Part shown: positions 10,500-21,774 of the stretch, in pieces | Position numbering within the stretch: position 1 is the first letter of the stretch | How the letters are laid out: every line of letters begins with the position of its first letter | NCBI GenBank assembly: GCA_026874595.1 | Contig: CM049318.1 | Location: 46,172,456-46,236,455 of the forward strand | Length of the DNA stretch: 64,000 bases | Direction of reading: 5' to 3' | Origin: Sipunculus nudus | Taxonomy: Eukaryota; Annelida; Sipuncula; Golfingiida; Sipunculidae | Made by a program: the position numbers and the translations under genes | The notes under the pieces: generated by a model | What the model was told of the DNA's origin: nothing | Databases searched by the model: none | The model's input: only the letters and a program-made list of their open reading frames with translations

Positions 10500-11080
10500 T
10501 TAAAGGCTAACTACATCCTAAAATGATACACAAAATATTTTATTACAAAGTACAAGTTTTTTTGTGAGCCTGAGGCTTGGTGTATGTTAAACCAAAACCA
10601 ATGCAGAATGACCCTCTGAAATCATAAAACATTGCATGAAAAAGTTCCTTGTCCTAGGTAGCTTTTTAACAGTATCAACGGTAATGTTTTACAGTTTACA
10701 CAAAAATAAATTGTTTCTAAGTACTAGTTATTTTTCATGCATGCCGGCTGTGTTATATTCCCAAATTAAAACAAATGTTGCTGAGAGTTACTCTCTGAAA
10801 TCCCAAACTTTGAATGAAAACATTCCTAAGTCTTAGGTAACTAATTAACAATTCAACAATCAAACGAAAATGCAGTCATGTAGAATAATTCAATGAAAGT
10901 TTGCACCAAGGTGCGGACACTGTATACCGGGTAACTACAGAATAAATTGATACAAAAGAATACATTGTTTCAAAGTACCAGCTATTTGTAAACTGCCTGT
11001 CGCTTGTGCTTTGATGCAGTGAACCAGACATTCCCAGTCTTAGATTGTTATCCAACTGTGACAAATGAAAATGGGCTTTC
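10500..11080 (+). repeat. diverged tandem repeat, about 2.5 units of ~170-250 bp
   Basis: Related phrases recur at about 10508, 10690 and 10928: TAACTACATCCTAAAATGATAC then CAAAGTACAAG; TTGTTTCTAAGTACTAG; TAACTACAGAATAAATTGATAC then CAAAGTACCAG. CTCTGAAATC followed by CCTTGTCCTAGGTA or CCTAAGTCTTAGGTA also recurs. Divergence is high, so the unit boundaries are approximate. Confidence 0.5.
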
Positions 11081-11784
11081 GTAGGTTAAGGCAGTCATGA
11101 AGAAAAAAAAAAACAGCAGGTTTACCCCCAAAATAAAGATCAGCACTTCTTGAATATCATTACCCAAAATGTTTTTCCACTGGGATATTGGCTTCACATG
11201 AACTATCTTTTTATGAACAAAGGCCAAAGAATGCGATCCTCATCCCCCCCCCCCCCCCCGATGAAAATTTCCTAACTTTTGTAAATAAACTCAGGAACCT
11301 GAAACTGAAACAAGCTCTATCCTTGTCACACATTAAGCAGAAATATGTTTTTAAATGTAGGTTTGGGCCATCTTGGATTTATCTGTAATTGTACAACTGG
11401 TATATTGTAGATCTTTATCCCAGATAAAATGTTACTGTCTTAAGTGTTATATAAAATTGGTTCAGGGTAAAGTTTATTTGAGTTATGTTGGTGGTAATTG
11501 ACCTTGACCTTGACCCATTACAGCTGACCTTGACACAATTACTGCAATACCTTCCCGATTCAACTAAGAATGTCGAAAAACCCCATTTCGATGCCAAAAT
11601 TAATTTAGTCAAATCACATTATGCAGAAATATTGCATTTTCTCTGTACAGATAACGGTCATTTTTTATTCCTTCTCTGTACATATAACGGCTATTTTTTA
11701 TTCCTTATGGTCTATATTAACTCTGAGCTAGTAGTCAAAATTTTATCCAGAAGTGCACTTTTCTAGCACTAAGGGCTCCCACTA

Positions 11785-11826
11785 TGTGGTTGCTTGAATA
11801 TGGTGTCCGATAAATAATAGTGATAA
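11785..11826 (-). pseudogene. LINE endonuclease fragment, distal side of the solo-LTR insertion
   Basis: Read on the minus strand this piece continues the open frame of 14387-14870 across the solo LTR, with ITIIYRTPYSSNH following GGKELF. It resembles the SVIYRPP region of LINE-type EEP endonucleases. Removing the LTR and one 4-bp duplication keeps the frame. Confidence 0.6.
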
Positions 11827-14386
11827 TGTTACGGAACCTAACAACAACAGATCACGTAGTCGTGACGAGCATAAATTTTGTTACGGAGATAAACAAGTGA
11901 CCCATGGGTCATGACGCTCAGCTGTTAAGCATGACCTGCGACATCATGGGCTGAGATTCACATCTTCCAGTCAAATTGTTGAAGAACCTGTATGCCAATT
12001 TTTTATTTAATTTTCTCCGTTGACATAAATATATAACACATATGTCTGTATAAATACAGTGAATTGATGGTCTGAGGCAAAATGTATGGTTGTTGAGCTA
12101 TCAGGAACTAATTAAACAGCTTGCTTGATACCTGTCAGTCTCAAAAGGAAGAGCACACATGCCAAATATAAGATCAGAATATATAGCAAAAAATCAAGGA
12201 AATCCAGGCAAGAATTGTGAAATGGGTGCTTCTGTGTTAATTTTGATTCAATACAAGCCCACTGTACTGAGCTTTCATTAATGATGGTTTTATTTATTAT
12301 GAAATCTTTAACCAAATGCAAGATTACATTAATATACGTCCCACTTCATTCACTTTAATAGTTCTTGAGATAATGTGTTCTAAAGGAATTTAAAGATGGC
12401 TTCCTGGTGGCCATATTGGATTTCTGACAGGTCAGAAATTGAACAACAAACATCCTCTAAAAGGGACCAAACATTAAAAAAATCACAGAAACTGCACTGG
12501 CAACAGGATTTCTAAGCTAGCTACCTGGCAGACATAATGGATTTCTGACAAGTCTGACATTTGATATCACACATCCTCCAATAAGAGACCAAACTTTTGG
12601 CAATTGCTCCAAAGAATGTTACAGTTATGGATGTCCAAAACAATTCAAAAGGCATGATCAGGTTGGAGAGCTCTCATATCAGATTCATGGACATGCAAAT
12701 GTAAAAAGTGTAAGTCCAATATATTTTAATTATCACCCTGCTTTTCAATGGGGTAAGCAGGGTAGGTAAACTGCAAAACCTTAAAGAAAAGAAATGCAGA
12801 AAGCATCACTAAGATTCTTGTAATCAAATAATGCCATCGGGATTCAAGGTACAGACCCACATATTATCAGAACAAACACTATATACAGATATACACTGGT
12901 ATATCTGATGATTTGTAAAATAATATTCAGATATCTAGAAAACTAAGTTTATTGCTTTGATTTCATTAATAAACTGCAAAATGTTGCCATCATCTTATAC
13001 ATCAGTAGCTAAACCTTAACACTTTACTCTCATTGTCTTAATGCCTGGCCAAAGCATTCTGGCAACAGTGTTTTTGATATGCACTAATGATATGTCCTTA
13101 TCACTCCATGGGCTGAAACAAAAGGGAGTCATATATCACCTTGTGACCCCAAAATCTATAGGATTCTTCTCACACTTGGTAGGTGAGCTATATGTGAAAG
13201 ATCAAAGGATTGGGATGACATGTTTGGCTTAAAATGCATCCACAAGCTTTTTAAAGAAGTGGGTCCTGTGACCTTGACCCATGACCCTGTGACCTCAAAA
13301 TAATTATGGTTCTTCCCCTGTTGGTATGTTACCTGAATATGAAAGATTGAAGGTTTGGGATGAAAATTTTGGCTATATGAATTAAATCTTAAAACACACC
13401 CCTTAACTCGGAGAATATAGGTCGCATTGACCTAATTTCAGGTTGCTAGGAGATCTTTTTAGAACCTCTAAGACTGCATAGGGTTCATGATCTAGCCCTT
13501 AAGGTTACGTTTTGTGCCCTGCTAACGTACGGCCGGGCGGACAGACGGAAGGACGACGGACAGAGACCGATCGCTATAGCCCAGCATGACTGAAAGTCAG
13601 CTGAGCTAATAAAAATCAGACTCTGCAACTAGGCAGCGTGAAATGTCTAGGGAAATGAATAAAGAAGTCAGTGTTTTTTTTTTTCTTAACAAATAATTAT
13701 AATTTATTCTTAAATCAACCCTAACATTACAATACAGTAAATCAATACAATTACACAGTATAACAACAGTATAACAGTAAATCAATACAATAAACAGTAT
13801 AATAAATTAAGTGTACAGTATCCGGATCCTAGGCTTTTCTGGATATCACCACTGTCACAGCTCAACAAGTCCTTTAAAGCATATAATCCAGATGAACAGT
13901 TCACGTTAATCTTCTCAGAGAATAATAGTCCAGTTCAATCCCAAAATCAATCTGTTGCAATTCAAAAGTGAAGTTCTGGTAAAAGTCCCAAAGACAAACT
14001 GAAGTCTGAATAAAATCTGTTACAAAGTTCGCAGAAGATCTATAATTGCTGCAATTATCGGAAAGGTCCACAAACTGACTCATACTCTTCCGTGTCCGCT
14101 GGAATATTTCTTTCTCCTCCTCTGCTCTAAACACAGTCCCTATTTATAACTTTTCACCTCAAGCCCAGAGCTTTCCATTTCACGAACCATACCGAAGAAG
14201 ACAACAAGACACACGCGCTCATAGACAGCGAACAGCCCAGAAAATTCCAGATTAGCACGAACGCTGTGTCTTTACACGCCAGGTCAAGCTGTACGGAATA
14301 CACCGAGCACTGTGTCTCTACACACCGTAGCAAAACCCAGGGCTTGAGCCTAAGACGAATCAGAATTTCAACAGACACCTATAACA
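11827..14386 (-). mobile_element. solo LTR of a gypsy element (TSD ATAA), interrupted by a PAL element
   Basis: The LTR runs from TGTTACGGAACC to CTATAACA, both in TG...CA form. It is homologous along its length to the LTRs at 17758-18558 and 21775-22555, but more diverged. ATAA flanks it on both sides (11823-11826 and 14387-14390), as expected of a 4-bp gypsy target duplication. No internal region accompanies it, so it is a solo LTR formed by LTR-LTR recombination. The orientation is minus by comparison with the RNase H-bearing copy. Without the nested PAL element it is about 845 bp. Confidence 0.85.
11894..13609 (+). mobile_element. PAL element inserted in the solo LTR (precise ends visible)
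   Basis: The element starts CAAGTGACCCATGGGTCATG and ends CAGCTGAGCTAA. The uninterrupted LTR paralogues at 17815-17835 and 21833-21850 read GGAGATAAAAAAAAATCAGA, where this copy reads GGAGATAAA, element, then AAAAATCAGA. Features are a 14-bp palindrome (11898-11911), an inverted GCTCAGCTG/CAGCTGAGC pair near the two ends, and a GACGGAAGGACGACGG block (about 13526-13562). A small TGACT-GAA-AGTCA hairpin sits just before CTAA. There is no coding capacity. A Helitron/Helentron relationship is inferred from the hairpin-plus-CTAA end and the absence of a long target duplication. Confidence 0.8.
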
Positions 14387-14870
14387 ATAAACAGTTCTTT
14401 ACCACCATATTTTACAGAAAATGTTCTATATTCAAAGGACGTTAGTGTGCCTGATTTGAATATCTTTAAAGTGTATTGTTTTGATGCTATAATCCAAATA
14501 CCTCCGCCAGCTCTAGTCAATCTTGGAATGTTTAAATTTGATATTCCAGCATTAATTAGATCATCAATAATTCTTTGATCACAGTCTTTAAGCTAGGATT
14601 CTGTTATTTCACACACATCCAAGTCCAGTGCATTGAAATGGTGAATCAACTGATCGACTTTATTTTTTATTTACTCAAGTTCACTAGACCAAAGATTATA
14701 TTTTGTAATGAATTATACACCATGCCTGACTTCGGTAGTGATTAAAGAAAATGTTCTATGTTTGCATCTACACCATTGCCAAGATTCTTAATGGTCTTAA
14801 TATCATTTTCTGCAAGTCCATTCCTATTAAACTGTGATCGTGTCTCACAGAGTTCATGTGCACTGTACCT
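14387..14870 (-). pseudogene. LINE (L2/CR1-like) EEP endonuclease fragment
   Basis: The minus strand encodes a damaged apurinic-type endonuclease of a non-LTR retrotransposon. Visible pieces are ITES followed by a stop and LKDCDQRIIDDLINAG, then PRLTRAGGGIWIIASKQ. The pattern of an ITE-(S/T)-WL motif followed by R-GGG-hydrophobic is characteristic of LINE EEP domains. Several stops are present. The solo LTR at 11827-14386 interrupts the domain, and the frame resumes at 11826. It is similar in type to the better preserved piece at 47119-48546. Confidence 0.65.
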
Positions 14871-14949
14871 TATAACCCGTTAGACACAGACCGTGGATTA
14901 ACATGGCAGCTCGAGTCCGCAATGTACGCCACGCTTGAGTTTACCTGTC

Positions 14950-15045
14950 GACAAGCAATGTCACCTACTCCCATTGACTCCAAGAAGTTTATGACTAAAG
15001 CCCACGCAATTAGCGAGTATAGGACCCACAGGATAAAACTAACAA
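14950..15045 (-). repeat. left block of the segmental duplication (paralogue at 48532-48620)
   Basis: From GTCGACAAGCAATGTCACC the sequence is nearly identical to 48532-48618 through GCCCACGCAATTAGCGAGTAT, after which this copy carries the 2.1-kb insertion at 15046-17165. Whether it is LINE-derived is not certain. Confidence 0.75.
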
Positions 15046-15329
15046 GGCCTACAGGCCTAATGCGAACCTGTGCAAAGTTTGGGAGTGTGAATAGAGGTTT
15101 ATTTTTAAAATTTAATATTGATCCTTTTAAGTTCTGCATATCGACCTTAGTCATTATGATTTTAGCAAAATGGACATTTCGGACCTGCAAGTTTCAGAAT
15201 AGGACATTTTAAAACTAGAATATGGGTAGTCGACAAGCGACTATGTGTATCCGCAGAAATCAGAGTGGGACGGGTGAAGTGAGGCATGGATTAAGTGGCA
15301 AGGGGAATAGAGTGAGGTGTGTTGTATAT

Positions 15330-16165
15330 TAGCATGGATGTCTGCAGCTTAAACGTGAATGTAGGTGGTGCCACCTGTCATAAAATCGAGAAAATTGTCC
15401 AGGATGTATAAACCTGCAAAATTTCAGTTGGATAAGTCAAACCACTGCTGAGATATGAGTGATTTTATCCCAAGGCAGATGAACAGATGGACGCTGTGCA
15501 TAAGTGGTGGCAGGTGGCGCCACCAGTTCTGCTTATGATTAAGAGCTATGTGAAATCTATACACATGCAAAATTTTGGCCCAATCGGTCAAACGGTTCCC
15601 GAGATATGAGCTTGGATCTCTGCCGAGTAAACGTGAATGTAGGTGGCGCCACCCGTAATAAATCTAGAAAGCTGTCCAGGATGTATAAACCTGCAAAATT
15701 TCAGGTGGAAAAAAAGTCCAACCACTGCTGAGATATGATTGATATTATCCCAAGGCAGATGAATAGATGGATGCTGTTCATAAATGGTTGCAGGTGGCAC
15801 CACCAGTTTTGCCTATGATGAAGAGATATGTGAGATCTATACACATGCAAAATTTTGGCCTAATCGGTCAAACAGTTCCCAAGGTGAGCTTGGATGTCTG
15901 CAGAGTAAACGTGAATGTAGGTGGCGCTCCCTGTCATAAAATCGAGAAAGCTGTCCAGGATCTATAAACCTGCAAAATTTCAGGTGAAAGAGTCAAACCA
16001 CTGCTGAGATATGAGTGATATTATCCAAAGGCAGATGAACAGATGAACGCTGTGCAAAAATGGTTGCAGGTGGCGCCACCATTTTAGTGTATGTTATAAA
16101 GCTATCAAAGGGCTACATTTGTGCAAAATTTTTAGCCTGATCGGTCAAACGGTTCCCGAGATATG
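15330..16165 (+). repeat. 278-bp tandem array, three units, each a dimer around GGTGGCGCCACC
   Basis: AAACGTGAATGTAGGTGG recurs at 15351, 15629 and 15907, a constant 278-bp spacing. Within each unit a second GGTGGCGCCACC-like palindrome lies 130-150 bp later (15509, 15789, 16068). It is followed by related phrases (GCAAAATTT, GGTCAAAC, GAGATATG), so the unit is itself an old duplication of a ~139-bp monomer. Confidence 0.85.
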
Positions 16166-16307
16166 CGGGTTTATGTGTGGAAACAGACACGCAAATGGAC
16201 GCTGGGCAGCATGGAAAGGTCAGAGGTCAACAAAAAATGAGGGTGCAGTTTCAAACAGTTGAAAGATATAGTTCCAATAATCTGGGAATTCTGCATCTAA
16301 ACATTGT

Positions 16308-16372
16308 GTCCAGACGTCTAGACGCTGTGTCTAGACGTCTAGACGCATTGTCTAGACACCCCCCCCCCCCCC
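16308..16372. repeat. nested AGACGTCTAGACG palindromes next to a C-run
   Basis: GTCTAGACGTCTAGAC (16329-16344) is a perfect 16-bp palindrome. Partial copies flank it (CCAGACGTCTAGACG at about 16310 and GTCTAGACA at about 16350), followed by a run of about 14 C. Confidence 0.85.
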
Positions 16373-17283
16373 GAGCCAGGTCAGTTGCCATGGTGATGTC
16401 TGGACCCGACCTGTTTGTACTGAGTGACCTCTTGACTTGGCTGCTGAAACTCAGCATATTGCCAAATCTGTTTTTAAATACAGAAAGCCTTTTTCAATTG
16501 GCTACAATGCTTTTTTTAAACTGTCTTTACCCAATCTATTCTTATAAAACTGGCAGAACTCTACCATAGAATAATTCTTGTTAAGTTTAAACCAATCAGC
16601 TAAACAGTTTCATCATAAATCAGTGTATAAGCTAGAAAAGTTTAAAATTACATTTTCGCTTGTAAAAAACACATCAATGTAGGTTGCGCCACCAATACCT
16701 CAAAATCAGATATGACATATGTGACAAACATTGGTATAAAATTTGGTGATTATAGCTCTAGCCGTTTCTGAGTTTTTCATTTTAGTGTGCTTTTTTTGGA
16801 CAGATGACTAAGTTCAACCTCCTGTAACTCGGCCAAAAATCTCCGAACTGAAACCATTCGAACAAACTTGAGTGATTCTTCCAGGGATCATTTCTGTGAA
16901 ATATTGGACAATTTGGCTGAACATTTTCAGAGAAGAAGATTTTTAAAGGTTTTTAAGCTTTTTCTCTATAAAATCTCTATTAGTGCAGATACCCAATAAT
17001 AAGCTCCAGGGCACCAAGTTTCACATGTGACTAATTCTAACATGTAATTTGGAGCTGCTAGCTCTGAGTGTTTCCGACTTACAGCCATGGACGGCGGAAA
17101 GCCAATCCTGGACGGCGGACGGCTGACGGACGACGCTGCGCCATCGCATAAGCTCACAGGTTCGCTACAAAGATACATACTGAGTACACATATTTAATTT
17201 ACCAAGATGCCCAAAACACTAGGAACAATCTTACCTGCTATTTATCAGCATTCAAGCAAGGTAACGTTCATCAGATCATGAGG

Positions 17284-17640
17284 CTACTAGTGCCGTAGTG
17301 ACCTAGTGGTTACTGCAAAGCTTTACTGTTTCACAGGTTTACCCATGTAGCAGGTGATCTGGCTTGAACAGCAAGACCTGAGTCATCATACGCCCTGAAC
17401 CATTATCTACAACAGAGCTGATAGCTTATCACGCCAGCAGCTGCTGCTCAACTGCTAAGTGGCTGAGGCGTTGTATGTCAGTGAATGATAAAGCGGAAAG
17501 TTGCTGGGGTCCATTGCCCAAGCGTTTGCCTTGAAGTTGTTAATATATTTTTCCCTCACACTTTAAACCACGCTTTCATTTCGCTGATTATGTTTGCTCG
17601 GTGACTTTGGTCACATCATCAGCTGCACCCATCACCAATC
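17284..17640 (+). mobile_element. candidate tRNA-derived SINE
   Basis: GTGCCGTAGTGACCTAGTGG followed by TTACTGCAAAGC resembles the 5' half of a tRNA with an A-box-like TGACCTAGTGG. A B-box-like segment (AGGTTTACCCATG) follows about 40 bp later. A non-tRNA body runs to about 17640 and a near-identical copy lies at 48771-49120. There is no clear A- or T-rich tail. The tRNA similarity is by eye only. Confidence 0.45.
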
Positions 17641-17715
17641 TTTCACCACATCCCAATAGCTTACGATTAAATCTGGCTTACCAGCCTAATACTTACCAAA
17701 CACACTCTATAAATG

Positions 17716-17718
<3 letters not shown>

Positions 17719-17757
<39 letters not shown>
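17719..17757. repeat. TA microsatellite interrupted by the gypsy element
   Basis: About 19 TA units directly abut the left LTR. The TA tract resumes after the right LTR (22556). The paralogue has an uninterrupted TA tract from about 49893. Confidence 0.9.
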
Positions 17758-17761
<4 letters not shown>

Positions 17762-18558
17762 ACGGAACCTAATATAAACAGATCACGTATGCGTGATAAA
17801 CACAAATTTTGTAATGGAGATAAAAAAAAATCAGATTCTGTAACAATAGGCAGCGTGAAATGTCTGGGGGAATGAATAAAGAAGTCAGTGGTTTTTTGTT
17901 AACAAATAACTATAATATATTCTTAAAACAACCCTAACAATACAATACACTAAATCAATACAATTATACGTTAAAACAGCGTTATAGCAACAATTCAATA
18001 CAATCACACAGGAAGATAATGGTACAGTACCTAGATACCAACACCATCACAACGATAAGTCATTTGAATGTAAACTCTCGGAGAATGTCAGTCCAGTGGA
18101 AAGTTCTTGCAACAACAGAAAGTAAACTGAAGTCCAAATGTATAAAATCCAGGAGAAAGTTCTTGAAATTCTATAATTGCCGCATTCGTCGGATAAGGTC
18201 CTGACACACGCTTCTGCGTCCGCTGGAATCTGCTCTGCTCTGCCCCCTGGTTCTAAAAAACAGCCCCTTTTTATACCTTCACACCCCAAGCCGGCAATTT
18301 TCCACTTCTTGAACAGTCTATAAGGACCCTACTCAACAGTAAACACGCGTTTCAGGAATTCTCTAGAAAGAACAGCGCTGTGTATCTTCACACACCAGGC
18401 TCATCACGTGACCCACGACCAGGCGTGAAACTCAAGGCACACTTGACAACGAGAGTTCTACCAGTACGGATTAAACTGAGAATACAAGACGCGGCCAGAC
18501 ACGGGCGCTACAACACGAATTACGCCAGTGTCACACAATAAAAAGGGCACCTGTAACA
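17758..18558 (-). repeat. gypsy 3' LTR (801 bp)
   Basis: On the minus strand it starts TGTTACAGGTGCCC and ends GGTTCCGTAACA. It shares most of its length with 21775-22555. The two differ by scattered substitutions and a replaced stretch around 18470-18530, so the insertion is not recent. Confidence 0.88.
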
Positions 18559-18568
18559 CTCCCCTCCT
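18559..18568 (-). other. polypurine tract
   Basis: On the minus strand AGGAGGGGAG sits immediately before the TG of the 3' LTR, the expected place and composition for plus-strand priming in an LTR element. Confidence 0.75.
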
Positions 18569-18691
18569 GTAAGAAAAAAAGAAAGTTTTAATCGGAAAAC
18601 TTTCTTTTTGCGATCACAATCACTAAATTTTTACAACATCTCAAAAATCATCTTATTTACAACATTACATAAACATCTTGTTTACAACATT

Positions 18692-19166
18692 TCATAAACA
18701 TCTCGATAAGCAATCAGCAAGTACATTATCTTTCCCATTAATGTGTACGATATCAAGATTGTAATCCTTTAAGAATAAACTCCATCTAAATAATCTTTGA
18801 TTTTTACACTTCAACTTGTTCATGAACGTAAGGGGATTGTGATCACTGAAGACAATGGTAGGCCTGACTGATGAAGTAACATAAACTTCAAAATGTTGCA
18901 ACGCCAAAATCAAATCCAAACATTCTTTTTCAGTAGTGGAGTAGTTTTTCTGGTTTGTATTAAACTTTCTTGAGAAATAACAAACTGGATGATCTATACC
19001 ATCATTGCCTTCTTGTAACAACACAGCATCAGCAGCAGTATCATTAGCATCTACAGCTAACTTAAAAGGTACAGAAAAGTTTGGAGCTGCTAAAACTGGT
19101 TAACTTTGCAGAATTCCTTTCAAATTCTCAAATGCATTTTCACACAGAACATTTCGTACAAACGTT
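18692..19166 (-). pseudogene. gypsy RNase H domain (damaged)
   Basis: The minus strand encodes the end of RT and an RNase H of the Ty3/gypsy type. In order: CENAFENLKGIL with a stop two residues later, FKLAVDANDTAADAVLLQEG with the first acidic residue, FSRKFNTNQKNYSTTEKECL with the catalytic Glu, and VFSDHNPLTFM with the next Asp. It ends with NQRLFRWSLFLKDYNLDIVH and DNVLADCLSR. The stop lies at about 19099 and upstream RT is lost to the PAL insertion. There is no integrase downstream before the LTR, unlike standard gypsy order. Confidence 0.88.
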
Positions 19167-19182
19167 TGTTTCTTCTTTAAAA

Positions 19183-21614
19183 CAAGTGACCCATGGGTCA
19201 TGACGCTCAGCTGCCAAACATGACCTGCGACATCATGGGCTGAGATTCACAACTTCCAGTCAAATTTTTAAGAACCAATTTGCCAATTTGTTGAAATTTT
19301 CTACGACAACAGAAAGATATATCACCTATGTCTGGTTAAAACACAGTGAATTGATGGTCTCAGGAAAATGTATGATTGTTAAGGTATCCAGAACTATTCC
19401 CATAGCTTACTTGATACCTGTCAGTCTCAAAAGGAACACCACAAAGGGCAAAATAAGATCAAAATATATAGCAAAAAATCAAGGAAATCCATGCAAGAAT
19501 CATTGAGAAACAGGTGCTTCTGTATGAATTTTTATTCAATACAGGCCTACTGTACTGCATTTTCATATATGATGATAATACTTATTAAGAAATATTTGAC
19601 CCAATCCTTTGCAAGATTACATTAATATACGTCCGACTGCCTTCACTTTAACAGTTCTTGAGATAATATGATCAAAAGGAATTTAAAGATGGTTGCCTGG
19701 TGGCCATTTTGGACTTCTGACAGGTCTGAAATCAGACAACAACCATTCTCTAAATCGGACCAAAAATTGAAGGAAAATTATTAAAACTGCACTGAAAAAA
19801 GGATTTCTAAGGTGGCTAACTGGCAGACATAATGGATTTCTGACAAGTCTGACATTTGATATCACACATCCTCCAATAAGAGACCAAACTTGGGGCAAAT
19901 TCTCCAAATGATGTTACAGTAATGAATGTCCAAAACAATTCAAAAGGCATGTTCAGGCGCTCATATCAGATTTTTGGATATACAAATGTAAAAGTGTAGG
20001 TCCAATATTTTTTATTATCACTCTGCTTTTCAATTGGGTCAGCAGGGTTGGTAAACTGCAAAACCTAAAAGAAAAGAAATGCAGAAAGCATGACTAAGAG
20101 TCTTGTAATAAAATAAAGCCATCCTAAATCAAGTACACATCCACATATTATGAGAACAAACACTTGCTTTTATATGTGGTGATTTGAATAAAAATATTCA
20201 GATATCTAGGAAACTAAGTTTATTGCTATGATTCCATAAAATAAACTGCAAAATGTTCCCATCATCTCATAAATCATTAGCTAAACCTTAATACTATACT
20301 CTCATAGTGTTAATTCCTGGCTGAAGTATTCCAACAACAGTGTTTTGTTATGCAGTAACGAGGTACTTATCACCAAGCCTTATCACTTAATAGCCTGATA
20401 CAAAAGGGAGTCATATGTCAAAAGCATCACTCACAATTACAGCCACACAGTGAGATGTACCAGCTCGAGTGCAAGCTTATATATACAAGAAAAATAGAGA
20501 TGGTCTACAAAATAAGTTGACCTGACCTATGACCTTGGCCTTTTGCCCACATATCAACTGGATTCTTTCTAAATGATGGGTAACTACTAACCAATTACAT
20601 CTGGCCGGGTGTAACTACTTGGCAACCAATGAGTGAATAACTTAGACCTGCAACCTTTAACCTCCTGACCAGCTGACCTCAAAACCAATTAGTTATTTCT
20701 TCATGCAAAAAGACCCATAAATAGACCCATAAATATGAAGTTTGAATCGCATTCAGTGATGCTTAGATGTGGCATATGTGAAAGACTGAAGGTTTGGGTT
20801 GAACAGTTTCACTTGAAATATGTTCACAATCATTTAGAACAATATTGTGACCTTGACCTTTGACCTTTTGAACCCAACATCAATAGGCTTCATCCCCTAT
20901 TGGTAGGTAAGCCATATATGACAGATGGAAAGTATAGATTGAAAAGTTTGCCTGAAAATGACTCCACGCAAGAAGAGGGTGCTGTGGATTTGATTAAAAT
21001 CAACAGGTCTTTTCCCCTGTTGGCAGAGAAGCGATATCAGTGCTGAAAGGTTTGGAATGAAAGGTCTAGCTTGAAATGTGTCCACAAACTTTTCAAAGAA
21101 GTGGATCCTGTGACCCTGACCTTTGACCTTGTGGCCTCAACATCTATAGGATTCTTCTCCCACTTAGTAGGTGAGCTATATGTGAAAGATCAAAGAATTG
21201 GGATGAAAGGTTTGGCTTAAAATGCATCCACAGGCTTTTCAAAGAAGTTTGTTCTGTGACCTTGACCTTTGACCTTGTGACCTCAAAATAATCATGCTTC
21301 TTCCCCTGTTGGTAGGTGAGCTGTATGTGAAAGATGGAAGGTTTGGGATGAAAAGAATTATTTCTGGGGGGTGCAATCACACCCAATAACTTCGAGAATA
21401 TAGGTCGCAGTGACCCAATTACAGGTTTGCAAGGAGATCTTTTTAGAACCTCTAAGAATACATAGAGTTCATGGCCGTAGCCCCTACGGTTACGATTTGT
21501 GCCCTGCTAACGGACGGACGGCAGGCCGGCCGGACGGCCGGCCGGACAGACGGAAGGACGACGGACAAAGACCCATCGCTACAGCCCAGCATAACTGAAA
21601 GTCAGCTGAGCTAA
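19183..21614 (+). mobile_element. long PAL element inside the gypsy element
   Basis: It starts CAAGTGACCCATGGGTCATG next to A-rich flank and ends CAGCTGAGCTAA followed by AAACC. The 2.4-kb body is shared with 11894-13609, 36972-39290 and 43611-45618. It includes ATCATGGGCTGAGATTCAC, three TGACC(T/C)TGACCTTTGACC blocks (20849, 21108, 21256) and the 3' GACGGACGGCAGGCC...GACGGAAGGACGACGG block (21508-21570). It is non-coding and probably one of the longest intact copies here. Confidence 0.8.
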
Positions 21615-21749
21615 AAACCACTGAGATAAATCCTGTAATGATAAATCCTGATAAATCAAAGTACTGTTAACAATATGTAATCTTGCAAACAATGCATGAT
21701 AAAAAAATGTGTCCAGGTCAAGGCCTAATAAATTTGAAAACTATTAAGC

Positions 21750-21768
21750 ATCCCGACGAGAGCCCCCA
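21750..21768 (-). other. primer-binding site resembling a tRNA-Pro type
   Basis: On the minus strand, TGGGGGCTCTCGTCGGGAT begins about six bases inside the 5' LTR. It differs by two single-base gaps from the tRNA-Pro primer site used by murine leukaemia virus, quoted here from general knowledge. Position and GGG composition support a PBS; the tRNA identity is tentative. Confidence 0.6.
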
Positions 21769-21774
21769 ATTTTG

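Larger units (their letters stand above)
15046..17165 (+). mobile_element. tandem-core non-autonomous element absent from the paralogue
   Basis: This 2.1-kb block is missing between the paralogous flanks at 48618 and 48650. It carries GCGAACCTGTG near its left end (15062-15072) and the exact inverted match CACAGGTTCGC at its right end (17155-17165). It holds the 278-bp tandem array and ends with a GACGGCGGACGGCTGACGG block about 50 bp before the right terminus (17088-17135). That is the same design as the PAL and 3175-4935 elements. It is non-coding. Confidence 0.65.

Noticed and set aside
14870-15190. Open frames of over 100 codons on both strands at 14856-15212
   Set aside because: They straddle the junction of LINE remnant, duplicated block and inserted element, so neither can be one gene.
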